A DNA stretch of 45,248 nt from Kiritimatiellia bacterium. Its GTDB lineage: Bacteria > Verrucomicrobiota > Kiritimatiellia > UBA8416 > JADHWI01. Of the stretch, positions 32,811 through 41,464 are shown one piece after another. A program made the translations under genes and the position numbers. Under the pieces are notes generated by a model. That model ran no database searches. It worked only from the letters and a program-made list of their open reading frames with translations, and had not been told where the DNA came from. The stretch is taken from NCBI GenBank assembly GCA_030744755.1, contig JASLPY010000041.1, positions 1-45,248 of the forward strand, given 5' to 3'. Numbering within the stretch: the first letter of the stretch is position 1; every line of letters starts with the position of its first letter.

Positions 32811-33515
32811 ATGAATGAGGCCAATACATTTGATTTCTGGTACGCGGTCAACAACACCGAAGTGGTGTTGCTTCCAACGGGGCACCTGGAGACTTTTGGA
32901 ACGACTGTGTTGCACTATCATCTTGTCAGCGAGTTGATGGATACGGTTAACCAGATCCGTGTGCGGGAGGGCCGCATGAAAGCCGGGCAACCCCAGATTG
33001 TCACGCCGGAAGCCTACTCGGAAGTTATTCTCGAGGGTTTCGGAGAAGAAGCCGGCGAGTACGTAGACTGGTTGAGAGAGCACGAAAAGGATATCCGCAT
33101 CCTGCAATACGGCTATGCGCTCAAGCAGGAATCTTTCAGCGAACACATAGTGACCGATGACATTCGTTCGGTAGTCGACAGGGTCAAGTCCGAGGCGGAA
33201 AGTAATAACGATCCGCTGAGTGCTGTTGTGGTTGGGGTCGATACACCATGGGACGTGTGTCTTATCAAACTTTTCCGGGAAGTTATTCAGCATTCTGCCC
33301 AGACGAACATTCAGGAACTCGAGAAGCGTCGCATGTTCGATGACGTTCGGGGTTTACCAAGGGCTGTACGTGACGAAATTGAGGCCGAATTCCTCAGGGC
33401 AAGTCGCGACAGCTCCCTGATTGCCGGACTTGCGGCCAGGCTGCAGGCGCGCGGAGTTTTCGAAGAATACCAGGACCGCTTTTTCTCGCTGGTTAAAGCC
33501 AGCAAGAGACAGTAG
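32811..33515 (+). CDS. Conserved-looking protein of unknown function
   Basis: This 234-residue protein has no family I recognise. It has no signal peptide and no membrane segment, so it should be cytoplasmic. The first 60 residues look like a compact fold (FDFWYAVNNTEVVLLPTGHLETFGTTVLHYHLVSEL), and the rest is rich in charged helices. The segment SAVVVGVDTPWDVCLIKLFREVIQHS could be a hydrophobic core strand and helix. It starts at an ATG with AAGG upstream and ends 52 bases before leuC, so it may be co-transcribed with leuC. Codon use and composition look like those of its neighbours, which supports a real gene. Confidence 0.7.
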   Translation: MNEANTFDFWYAVNNTEVVLLPTGHLETFGTTVLHYHLVSELMDTVNQIRVREGRMKAGQPQIVTPEAYSEVILEGFGEEAGEYVDWLREHEKDIRILQYGYALKQESFSEHIVTDDIRSVVDRVKSEAESNNDPLSAVVVGVDTPWDVCLIKLFREVIQHSAQTNIQELEKRRMFDDVRGLPRAVRDEIEAEFLRASRDSSLIAGLAARLQARGVFEEYQDRFFSLVKASKRQ

Positions 33516-33567
33516 GGTTCGCACAGTAAACTGGGCGCCGGAAAGGGCGCTGATACCAGGTGTGGCT

Positions 33568-34863
33568 ATGGCAACAACAACCGAGAAAATACTGGCCCGT
33601 GCGGCCGGCCAGGCGAAGGTTGAACCCGGTGATAACGTCTGGGTCGACACAGATATCCTGTTGACACATGACGTGTGCGGGCCGGGCACGATCGGTGTCT
33701 TCAAAAGGGAGTTCGGGCAGGACGCGAAAGTCTGGGATCCCGAGAAAGTGGTAATCATCCCGGATCACTACATATTTACCAAGGACGATAAGGCCCATCG
33801 CAATGTCGACATTCTTCGGGATTTTGTAAAGGAACAGGGACTGCCTTACTACTACGATGTTGGAACTCGCGACTACCGTGGAGTCTGTCATGTCGCGTTG
33901 CCGCAGGAAGGGCATGTTCGTCCGGGCGAAGTCATCTTCGGCACCGATTCGCACACCTGCACGCATGGTGCGCTTGGTGCTTTCTCTACAGGTATTGGCA
34001 ACACAGATGCCGGATTCATATTGGGCACCGGAAAGTTGCTGGTCAAGATACCTCCGACGCTTCGCTTTGTCCTGAACGGCGAGAAGCCGGAATGGGTGAC
34101 GGGAAAGGATATCATACTCCGCATCATCGGGGATATAGGCGTGGACGGTGCAAACTATTGTGCCATGGAATTCGTTGGTGAAACCATTACAGCGATGAGT
34201 ATCGAAGAGCGGATGACCATCTGCAACATGGCCATCGAAGCCGGCGGCAAGAACGGGATTATCCACGCGGATGAAAAGACGTGTGATTACGTCAAGGCAC
34301 GCACCGACAAACCGTTTGAGCCACAAAATGGCGACTTGGACGCGCCGGTTGCCATGGAAAAGTCTTACGATGTTTCAAGCTTCGTTCCCTGTGTTGCCGA
34401 GCCCAGCCTGCCATCGAACTATGCGCCTGCCGGCGATAGAAACGATGTGAAGTTGACGAGAGCGTACATAGGTTCCTGTACGGGCGGAAAGATAACGGAC
34501 TTCATAATGGCTGCTAAGATCCTGAAGGGGCGCAAAGTGTCCATAGATACCTTCCTGGTGCCGGCGACCACTACGGTTGCAGAAGGCCTGATGTCCGAGA
34601 CCATTGATGGCGTGTCACTGGTCGAGATATTTGCGGAAGCCGGATGCCTCGACATTGCTCCGCCATCTTGTGCCGCGTGCCTCGGAGGTCCCGCGGATAC
34701 ATTCGGCCGTGCTCAGCATGAAGAAGTGGTCATAAGTACTACGAACCGGAATTTCATTGGGCGAATGGGATCAAAACAGGCCCAGATCTATCTTGCATCG
34801 CCGCTGACAGCCGCGGCATCGGCAGTTGCGGGTCACATAACGGATCCGCGGGAGATGATGTGA
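33568..34863 (+). CDS. leuC: 3-isopropylmalate dehydratase large subunit (LeuC/HacA type)
   Basis: This 431-residue subunit should hold the [4Fe-4S] cluster of isopropylmalate isomerase, which converts 2- to 3-isopropylmalate in leucine synthesis. The ATG at 33568 gives MATTTEKILARAAG, the usual start; the longer frame upstream is not needed. Aconitase-family motifs include GTDSHTCTHGALGAFSTGIGNTD, GSCTGGKITD and PSCAACLGGPADTFGR; the cysteines in these blocks bind the cluster. The length fits the shorter HacA-like branch rather than the 466-residue E. coli type. The small subunit follows 34 bases later. A homoaconitase role cannot be excluded on sequence alone. Confidence 0.92.
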   Translation: MATTTEKILARAAGQAKVEPGDNVWVDTDILLTHDVCGPGTIGVFKREFGQDAKVWDPEKVVIIPDHYIFTKDDKAHRNVDILRDFVKEQGLPYYYDVGTRDYRGVCHVALPQEGHVRPGEVIFGTDSHTCTHGALGAFSTGIGNTDAGFILGTGKLLVKIPPTLRFVLNGEKPEWVTGKDIILRIIGDIGVDGANYCAMEFVGETITAMSIEERMTICNMAIEAGGKNGIIHADEKTCDYVKARTDKPFEPQNGDLDAPVAMEKSYDVSSFVPCVAEPSLPSNYAPAGDRNDVKLTRAYIGSCTGGKITDFIMAAKILKGRKVSIDTFLVPATTTVAEGLMSETIDGVSLVEIFAEAGCLDIAPPSCAACLGGPADTFGRAQHEEVVISTTNRNFIGRMGSKQAQIYLASPLTAAASAVAGHITDPREMM

Positions 34864-34897
34864 GTAACGATTGCAGAAACATGAGCGGGGGTAGGCA

Positions 34898-35446
34898 ATG
34901 AGCGAAGGTGATCAGATAATGCGAGGTAAGGTGTATGTCCTCGGGGACAACATTGATACGGACCAGATCATTCCCGCCGAGTTCCTCAACCTCGTGCCCA
35001 CAATTCCCGAAGAGTACAGGAAGCTGGGGGCGAGGGCGTTGGCAGGGCTCCCGGATGAGATGCCTCCTTTTGTGACTGACGGTAATGACAAGTCGGAGTT
35101 CTCCATTGTTGTGGCCGGGAGGAATTTCGGATGCGGATCATCGCGCGAACATGCGCCGATCTGTCTTGGTGCTGCCGGGATCAATGCCGTCGTAGCCGAG
35201 ACTTATGCGCGTATTTTCTTTCGCAATTCGGTTGCAACCGGCGAGCTTTATCCACTTGAATCAGCGGCACGGCTGTGTGACGTCTTCCAGACTGGCGACG
35301 AAGCCGAGATCGATCTGGACTCCGGGATCATTGTAAGAACGGCAACCGGCGAGCGTTTCGAGCTCAAGCCCCTGGGACCGGTGGCGCCGGTTATAGATGC
35401 CGGCGGCATATTCGGATATGCTCGCAAGACCGGCATGATCAGCTAG
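34898..35446 (+). CDS. leuD: 3-isopropylmalate dehydratase small subunit
   Basis: This 182-residue swivel-domain subunit pairs with LeuC. It shows VYVLGDNIDTDQIIPAEFL near the start, the signature GRNFGCGSSREHAP, and ARIFFRNSVATGELYPL. The ATG at 34898 has GGGGGTAGG upstream. The in-frame ATG at 34919, preceded by GAAGGTGAT, would give the family-typical start MRGKVYVLG and is a real alternative. The gene order leuC-leuD is the usual one. Other leucine genes are not in the window. Confidence 0.92.
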   Translation: MSEGDQIMRGKVYVLGDNIDTDQIIPAEFLNLVPTIPEEYRKLGARALAGLPDEMPPFVTDGNDKSEFSIVVAGRNFGCGSSREHAPICLGAAGINAVVAETYARIFFRNSVATGELYPLESAARLCDVFQTGDEAEIDLDSGIIVRTATGERFELKPLGPVAPVIDAGGIFGYARKTGMIS

Positions 35447-35481
35447 TAGTGAGATGTTTGCACGGGCAGGGATGGTAATCG

Positions 35482-36381
35482 ATGGGAACTAAGACAGTAG
35501 GTATAGCCAATCAGAAGGGCGGGGTTGGTAAGACGACTACCGTGATAAGCCTTGCAACCTGCATGGCCGAGTTGGGCCGCGACATACTGGTGGTGGACCT
35601 TGATCCCCAATCCAACGCGACCAGCGGTCTTGGTCTTCCTCGACAGGAAGGCAGAAGCCTGTACCGGGCTCTGCTCAATCCGATGCCTATCGATTCCCTT
35701 ATCCAGAAGACTGCGATTGAAGGAGTTGATCTTGTACCGGCAGAGCTGGATCTTGCTGGTTGCGAAGTGGAAATTGCGCGCGCAGATGAGTACCTGCACT
35801 GCCTGGCCAAGGTGCTACGTCCTTTGGCGGAGTCATCCAGGTACGATTTCATTCTCCTGGACTGTCCTCCCTCGCTGGGCATTCTCACGATGAATGCCCT
35901 CACGGCTTCCGACTCCCTGTTGGTTCCAATGCAGTGTGAATACTACGCCCTGGAAGGGTTGAGTGTCATAACCAACTTGCTTGACCGCATTAAGCAGAGC
36001 GGGGCAAACCCGCGGCTGCGCCTGGAAGGCGTTTTGATGACAATGTTTGACACTCGGACAAACCTTGCGGAGCAAGTCGTGAAAGAAGTAAGGGAGCATT
36101 TCGGCGATGCCGTCTACGAGACGCTTATTCCGCGAAACGTGAGACTCAGCGAGGCTCCAAGCTTCGGCCAGCCTATCACTCTGTACGATTCGCATTCCAG
36201 CGGCGCTCGCGCCTACAGGTTCTTCTCGCGCGAGTTCATCAAGAGAGCCAGGGCGCATGCAGCAGATGAACGACCAACCGAACCGGTCGTCCCGCAGGAT
36301 GCCCCGGTGGCGGCTGAAACGGCAGGCACCACCGTCGAAGCGGCCGAGACAGCTGAAGCAGTGGCAGAGCCCACTGCGTAA
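35482..36381 (+). CDS. parA: ParA/Soj-type ATPase
   Basis: This 299-residue ATPase has the deviant Walker A box KGGVGKTT (residues 12-19), VVDLDPQSNATSGLG and ILLDCPPSLGILTMNAL. These place it in the chromosome-type ParA/Soj family, which moves DNA or other cargo using ATP-driven dimerisation. A flexible Ala/Glu/Thr-rich tail of about 40 residues follows the fold. No parB gene follows; the next gene is an unrelated charged protein. It could be the chromosomal parA separated from parB or an orphan positioning ATPase. The start at 35482 has GGGATGG upstream. Confidence 0.88.
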   Translation: MGTKTVGIANQKGGVGKTTTVISLATCMAELGRDILVVDLDPQSNATSGLGLPRQEGRSLYRALLNPMPIDSLIQKTAIEGVDLVPAELDLAGCEVEIARADEYLHCLAKVLRPLAESSRYDFILLDCPPSLGILTMNALTASDSLLVPMQCEYYALEGLSVITNLLDRIKQSGANPRLRLEGVLMTMFDTRTNLAEQVVKEVREHFGDAVYETLIPRNVRLSEAPSFGQPITLYDSHSSGARAYRFFSREFIKRARAHAADERPTEPVVPQDAPVAAETAGTTVEAAETAEAVAEPTA

Positions 36382-36452
36382 AGGCCACTTCTCAGCGGAT
36401 CCCGCCCCCTCACTCTAGCTCTTGCACCATCTCCTCCCATCTGTTAGAAATA

Positions 36453-36479
36453 CGGGGATGCCCCGTGGTGGGGCGTTTT
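36453..36479 (+). terminator. Possible terminator with two alternative hairpins
   Basis: GCCCC (36460-36464) can pair with GGGGC (36470-36474) followed by GTTTT, a terminator-like form. The same GCCCC bases can instead pair with CGGGG at 36453-36457. The two forms exclude each other. It lies between parA and the gene at 36498 and may end the parA transcript or tune read-through. Confidence 0.4.
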
Positions 36480-36497
36480 GGGACAAAGGACGACATT

Positions 36498-38147
36498 ATG
36501 CCCGATAACACACCTACTGACAGCACTCCGGAAGAGGCACTGGGTTTTGATCCTAAGCCCATCGTTGTGAGCATGGGTATGGTGATCAGCAACCATCTTC
36601 AACATCGTTGGCTGTCGGCATTCGACGCGCAGGAAGCCGTTGACGAATGCTGTACGCTGCTCGACGAGGTCTTCAGAGACTGCGGAGAGATAACTTTCGG
36701 CGCATTTGAACACATTCTCAAAGTGAACGATGTCGAGGTAGAGACGGCCGGTACCACCGCTGCAGTTCTTGTCTCCCAAATGGAGGCGCTGGAAGCGCAC
36801 AATTTCACCCTGAGCCGGGGTCTTTCCAGCAAGGTTTTTGCCGACCTGCTGGAGGTCCTGAGTGCCCAACCCTTAGAGATTGAGCAACTGGGTGGCTTCG
36901 CGGGCTTCCTGGCTGAACAGAATTTTGAGAATGTAGTCATTCGGCACATAACGTACCGCCAGGTCACGGACGAAGAAGTGGTGGTGCAGAAAGCCGCAAT
37001 GGACAGCGTCGCAGCAATTGCGGATGCGGATGGTGCCGCGCGAAATGACCTCATGGCCTACCTGAAAGGCGAAAAGGGCGACGAGGAGCACGCTCTCGAG
37101 GTATTGAATTCCGCGGCTTCGGATTCGACGGGTATGGCGGAACTGATTGTCGAGGTAGCCAGAGAAACCGATGACGGGGCGTCCGACCGGGTCTCCGCTG
37201 ACTCGGTCGTGGTGGCTCTCCGCCGAGCCTTCGATGGGTGGATGAAGTCTCCTGGACTGAAAACGCAGAAGGGCAAGAAGGCTCTCGGCAAGACTCTTAA
37301 AGGTATTGAGGAAGAAGTCCGCAACCGTTTGATGGAGGCCGGTGTTGAAGTTGAGGAAGAGGATGACATTCTCTCCGATGCAGTGGAATCGATGGCTGAT
37401 GAGCTCAAGATGGACGCGCTTGCGGCGGAATATCTCAAGAAAAGAAAGGCCATAGAGGCCAGCGAGGCAAGGATACTTCGTTACATCCGTAACAAGGGAA
37501 GAGACAACGTTGTCGGGAGCGACCTGGAACAGAAGCTTCACGATGGCGGGCTGGGGGGTGCAAACTGGCGCGAGCTCCTCGTTCGCAGCGGTGTGGCGGG
37601 AACGGGCGCTGGGGGCGGCGAAGTGGCAAGTGCCGTTGCCGTTGCTTCCCTATCTTCAAAGTTGTCGCTGATCGCAAAGAACCTGCAGCAACCGGGAGAC
37701 AGAACTGACGATGAAACTGCCGGCGAGCTGACCGATGCCTTGAAAGATGTGGCGGTAGACGTTGACGCCCTTGTTACGGACACAAATCGGAAGATTCAGG
37801 ATATCATCGAGGAATACAAGGCTGATGAAGAGGGTGAGGGTGGGCAGGTCGACATGGTCGGTGCCCCTGAGGAAAAGAAGCGAATGAGCCGGAAACAGCT
37901 CTACGAGCATCTGTCAGAGATTGGTCAAGAGATCTGTCAGCCTCTCTCCGTTATCAACTGTTCGCTTTCCATGATCACATCCGGCCGCCTCGGTGACATT
38001 ACAGAGACGCAGGACGATATGTTGAAGCTGGCCTCGGAGAACACCGATAAGCTCAAGGCCCTGGCGGACAACCTGATGGAAGTCACTGGGGTTCCGGACA
38101 CCCTGGAGCCGGACGCAGGGATCCAGTCCAAGATTTACGACCTCTAA
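36498..38147 (+). CDS. Large charged protein with degenerate HisKA-like C-terminus
   Basis: This 549-residue protein has no signal peptide and no membrane segment. The ATG at 36498 follows AAAGGA at 7 bases. The N-terminal 170 residues look helical and resemble no family I know. Residues of about 225-460 are rich in acidic helices and include a Gly/Ala-rich stretch. The last 80 residues (from about 465) read EHLSEIGQEICQPLSVINCSL and later ENTDKLKALADNLMEVTG, which matches the two-helix dimerisation domain of histidine kinases. The phosphorylated His is replaced by Q477, and no ATPase domain follows. It may be a scaffold or a decoy for a signalling system. It lies between parA and the EF-G-like gene. 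Its function is unknown. Confidence 0.7.
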   Translation: MPDNTPTDSTPEEALGFDPKPIVVSMGMVISNHLQHRWLSAFDAQEAVDECCTLLDEVFRDCGEITFGAFEHILKVNDVEVETAGTTAAVLVSQMEALEAHNFTLSRGLSSKVFADLLEVLSAQPLEIEQLGGFAGFLAEQNFENVVIRHITYRQVTDEEVVVQKAAMDSVAAIADADGAARNDLMAYLKGEKGDEEHALEVLNSAASDSTGMAELIVEVARETDDGASDRVSADSVVVALRRAFDGWMKSPGLKTQKGKKALGKTLKGIEEEVRNRLMEAGVEVEEEDDILSDAVESMADELKMDALAAEYLKKRKAIEASEARILRYIRNKGRDNVVGSDLEQKLHDGGLGGANWRELLVRSGVAGTGAGGGEVASAVAVASLSSKLSLIAKNLQQPGDRTDDETAGELTDALKDVAVDVDALVTDTNRKIQDIIEEYKADEEGEGGQVDMVGAPEEKKRMSRKQLYEHLSEIGQEICQPLSVINCSLSMITSGRLGDITETQDDMLKLASENTDKLKALADNLMEVTGVPDTLEPDAGIQSKIYDL

Positions 38148-38215
38148 TTTAACCCCTTTTCGAGCAATCCTTGGCTAGAGCACGTCCAAGAAGCCCCAAC
38201 GGGGCCAGATATTCC

Positions 38216-38243
38216 AGCCCAGGGCCGGCCGTTTCCCTGGGCT
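38216..38243 (+). terminator. Strong hairpin between the HisKA-like gene and the EF-G-like gene
   Basis: AGCCCAGGG (38216-38224) pairs perfectly with CCCTGGGCT (38235-38243) around a 10-base loop. A second hairpin AGGGC-TTTGAG-GCCCT follows near 38262. No long T-run is present, so the terminator call is moderate. The rest of 38148-38481 shows no convincing gene and should contain the promoter of the EF-G-like gene. Confidence 0.4.
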
Positions 38244-38481
38244 ATTACATCGGGCTCTTTCAGGGCTTTGAGGCCCTTCTGACACCCTCCGCATCGGACC
38301 GTGAGCGTTTATACCGTAATAGTCTGCAAGGTAGCGCTTTAGGACCCTTCTTAACCTCCCGCCAGCCTGTGGATATTGTACAGGAATCCTCCCTCAAAGA
38401 ACCCGTTGCGCGCTCTGGGGTTTTGTGTCATACTGCCGCCTTATTTGACGAAAACCTCTAGAGAATAAGGGATGCGTTATT

Positions 38482-40512
38482 ATGAAGGGTATTCCAGTTT
38501 CCAACGTGCGCAATGTCGCCGTTATGGGTCATACAGGCAGTGGCAAAACTTCTTTGATTGATGCCATTCTGTACAAGTTGGGTCTTAATGACAGGTTGGG
38601 TTCAGTTGACTCCGGTTCGAGCATGGCTGACTACACGGATGAAGAGAAATCGCGAAAAATAACGATTTCCTCCAAGCCTTTCCAAGGCACCTACAAAACG
38701 CAGTCCGGCAAAACCATCGGCCTGGTTGCAACGGATACGCCCGGCTACATGGATTTTTTCGGACAGATAATCGCCGCCTCGCGCGCTGTGGATGCTGCGA
38801 TCATCGCCGTTGACGCTTCTTCCGGCGTTCAGGTTGGTACAAGGCGCGCATGGAAATGCTGCGACCAGCAGGGCATTTCGGCACGCGCGATTGTTATCAC
38901 ATGCCTGGATAAGGATAACACCGACTATGCTTCGACACTCGAAGGAATAAGGGCCGCGTTTGGCCCGAGTTGCGCTCCGGTCGTGATTCCTCTTCCCGAC
39001 TGCAGCGGCGTGGTCGATGTTATTGCGGCAAAAGATGTTCCCGCGGAAGTGGCGGGAATCGCCGAAGAGGCGAAGGGAAGTCTCGTAGAGCTGGCCGCCG
39101 AAACTGATGACACCCTCATTGAGAAGTTCCTGGGCGGAGAAGAGCTGTCTCCGGAAGAAATCTCCAAGGGTCTTGAAAACGCGGTTGCAAGCGGCGGTCT
39201 GATTCCTGTCTTCGCTTGCATGGCCCAGAAGGATGTCGGTGTTGCCGAGTTTCTCGAAGGTTGCGCGCGCCTGCTCCCGTCGCCTGAGGCTCATACGATC
39301 AGTGATGCCGAGGGCGAGGAAATCAAGACGGATGCCTCTGCTCCCTTCAGCGCCATCGTATGGCGTACGGTTAACGATCCTTTCGTGGGCCAGCTGAGTT
39401 TTCTGCGAGTCCTCGGCGGTACGCTGAAGAGCGATTCCGAGATTACAAACGCCAGCAAGGGTCAGAACGAGAGAGTTTCGTCGCTTCTCGTCGTCAACGG
39501 AAAGAAACAATCCCAGGTGGACGAGGCGACGGCAGGCGACATCGTCGCAATCCCCAAACTGAAATTTACGAAGGTCGGGGATACGCTGTGCGCCGTGGGG
39601 CAGAAGGTGATCTGCAATGCGATTCCTTTCCCGAAACCCGTCATGTTCCAGGCTGTTACGGCCCAGACGCAGGCCGACGAAGACAAGATCGGCACTGCTC
39701 TTACCCGTGTCTGCGATGAGGATCCGACCCTGAGTGTTGATCGTAACAGGGAAACGAAGGAAATGGTTCTGCAGGGGCTGGGGGATGTGCACATTGATGT
39801 CGCAGTGGAGATGATGAAAAGCCGCAGTAACGTAAAGGTGAATCTGAGCACGCCGAAAGTTCCTTACCGAGAGACCGTAACGGGGCAAGGCGAGGGCCAT
39901 TACAAGCACAAGAAGCAGTCCGGTGGTCGCGGCCAGTTCGGCGAGGTATATCTCCGCGTTGAAAAGAAGAGCCCGGCGGAGGAAGAATGGTTTGTTAACG
40001 CTATCGTAGGCGGTGCAATTCCGGGCAACTTCATTCCCGCGGTGCAGAAGGGTTTGCTGGAACGAATGACCGAAGGTGCAGTTGCCGGGTACACGGTTCA
40101 GGATGTTAAGGTCACGCTGTACGATGGATCTTTCCATACCGTGGACTCGTCGGAAGTAGCGTTCAAGATTGCCGGTTCGCGGGCTTTGAAGGAAGCGATG
40201 CTGGAGGCGAAACCTGTACTTCTGGAGCCCATCATGACCGTCAAGATCACGCTGCCGGAAAACGCCATGGGTGATATTAACGGCGACCTCAATCACAAGC
40301 GTGGTCGTATCATGGGAATGGAAGCAGCGGACGGCATGCAGGTCATAACGGCTGAAGTGCCGCAGGCCGAGCTTTTCCGTTATTCCGCAGAGCTGCGCAG
40401 TATGACTGCAGGCCAGGGATCTTTCGAGATGGATTTCAACCGCTACGAAGTTGTACCGGCGAACGTGGCGCAGAAGATCATTGCCTCGGCTGAAGTCGAA
40501 GAGGAGGAGTAA
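38482..40512 (+). CDS. EF-G-like translational GTPase with altered G3 and G4 motifs
   Basis: This 676-residue protein has the EF-G domain order: GTPase domain with GHTGSGKT (16-23), then domain II, and domain IV with YKHKKQSGGRGQFGEVYLRVE. The G2 region reads KITIS. G3 is DTPGY (85-89), with Tyr in the place of the catalytic His of canonical EF-G. G4 is TCLD (140-143) instead of NKxD, the motif that reads the guanine base. The protein is a little shorter than normal EF-G (about 690-700). It most resembles the FusA2 group of EF-G-like proteins, not the main elongation factor, whose gene would be elsewhere. The start has AAGGG upstream. The function is unknown; a ribosome-associated role is inferred. 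Confidence 0.85.
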   Translation: MKGIPVSNVRNVAVMGHTGSGKTSLIDAILYKLGLNDRLGSVDSGSSMADYTDEEKSRKITISSKPFQGTYKTQSGKTIGLVATDTPGYMDFFGQIIAASRAVDAAIIAVDASSGVQVGTRRAWKCCDQQGISARAIVITCLDKDNTDYASTLEGIRAAFGPSCAPVVIPLPDCSGVVDVIAAKDVPAEVAGIAEEAKGSLVELAAETDDTLIEKFLGGEELSPEEISKGLENAVASGGLIPVFACMAQKDVGVAEFLEGCARLLPSPEAHTISDAEGEEIKTDASAPFSAIVWRTVNDPFVGQLSFLRVLGGTLKSDSEITNASKGQNERVSSLLVVNGKKQSQVDEATAGDIVAIPKLKFTKVGDTLCAVGQKVICNAIPFPKPVMFQAVTAQTQADEDKIGTALTRVCDEDPTLSVDRNRETKEMVLQGLGDVHIDVAVEMMKSRSNVKVNLSTPKVPYRETVTGQGEGHYKHKKQSGGRGQFGEVYLRVEKKSPAEEEWFVNAIVGGAIPGNFIPAVQKGLLERMTEGAVAGYTVQDVKVTLYDGSFHTVDSSEVAFKIAGSRALKEAMLEAKPVLLEPIMTVKITLPENAMGDINGDLNHKRGRIMGMEAADGMQVITAEVPQAELFRYSAELRSMTAGQGSFEMDFNRYEVVPANVAQKIIASAEVEEEE

Positions 40513-40542
40513 GGGCGTAGTGCCGTTACTCTTGCCCGGAGT

Positions 40543-41460
40543 TTGAAGGATATCCTGTCACAATGTGAGCTGTGCCCCAGGCGATGCGGTGTTGATCGAC
40601 TCGCGGGGCAGCGGGGATACTGTAAGGCTGGGGCCGGCGTTGAGTTATACCGATACGGCCTTCATCACGGGGAAGAGCCGCCCGTTTCCGGAACACGTGG
40701 GTCAGGGACGGTCTTCTTCAGCAGGTGTACGCTTCGTTGCATCTACTGTCAGAACTATCCGTGGAGCCAGGAGGGCGGAGGTGATACGTACAGCGTGGAC
40801 GGATTGGCTGCCGTTTTTGGCGAACTGGCCGACCAGGGAGCACACAACCTCAACCTTGTGAGCCCCACGCCCTGGCTCCCTGCAATACGTGATGCACTTG
40901 TCCCGTTGAAGAAATCTGGTCATCTGCCGCCCGTTGTCTATAATACGAGCGGCTTTGAGCGTGTAGAGACATTGGAGTATTTCGCGAACCTTGTCGACCT
41001 GTACCTGGTGGACCTCCGGTACGCCGACAGCGAATCGGCGGCCGAAGGCTCCGACAGTCCCGGATACGTTGACTGTGCAAGGAACGCGTTTCGCGCCATG
41101 TGGCGCCAGGCAGGCCCTCTCGAGTATGATGATGAAGGGGTGGCAAAGCGGGGCACGATATGCCGTATACTTGTTCTGCCGGGAAGAGCCGGGGAAGCCG
41201 TAGATAACCTGCGGTGGCTGGCTGAATTTGCGGGAACGGAAGTAGCAGTAAGTGTGATGTCCCAGTACACGCCGGCTTTTCGAGCGGATAATATGCCGGG
41301 GTGGAACCGGCGCGTTAATGCCGGAGAATACGATTTGGTATGTGAAGAAGTTAAACAGCTGGGCTTTTCTACCGGCTGGATTCAGAATATAGTTGATGAG
41401 TCCGTCCCGGACATGGTTGGATTCAGGATGGAGCCGGGACCCGAGCGACAAGGAGAATGA
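40543..41460 (+). CDS. Radical SAM protein, PflX-like (COG1313)
   Basis: This 305-residue cytoplasmic protein has the radical SAM cysteine triad C62, C66 and C69 in CTLRCIYCQN. The N-terminal cysteine block C8, C11, C15 and C27 and the conserved HHGEEPPVSG and GSGTVFF segments are those of the PflX group related to pyruvate-formate-lyase-activating enzymes. The start is TTG at 40543: no ATG or GTG lies upstream of the conserved N-terminus. GGAG lies very close, so the start is not certain. It lacks the SPASM-type cysteines of anaerobic sulfatase-maturing enzymes. It ends 4 bases before yebC and is probably in one operon with it. The reaction is unknown. Confidence 0.85.
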   Translation: MKDILSQCELCPRRCGVDRLAGQRGYCKAGAGVELYRYGLHHGEEPPVSGTRGSGTVFFSRCTLRCIYCQNYPWSQEGGGDTYSVDGLAAVFGELADQGAHNLNLVSPTPWLPAIRDALVPLKKSGHLPPVVYNTSGFERVETLEYFANLVDLYLVDLRYADSESAAEGSDSPGYVDCARNAFRAMWRQAGPLEYDDEGVAKRGTICRILVLPGRAGEAVDNLRWLAEFAGTEVAVSVMSQYTPAFRADNMPGWNRRVNAGEYDLVCEEVKQLGFSTGWIQNIVDESVPDMVGFRMEPGPERQGE

Positions 41461-41464
41461 ATAC

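Noticed and set aside
38171..38461. Small gene of 96 codons upstream of the EF-G-like gene
   Set aside because: It overlaps strong hairpins, has no ribosome-binding site and no recognisable domain.
40543..41460. Radical SAM protein as an anaerobic sulfatase-maturing enzyme
   Set aside because: It matches the PflX group and has no SPASM-type C-terminal cysteines. It also lies far from the sulfatases, among housekeeping genes.
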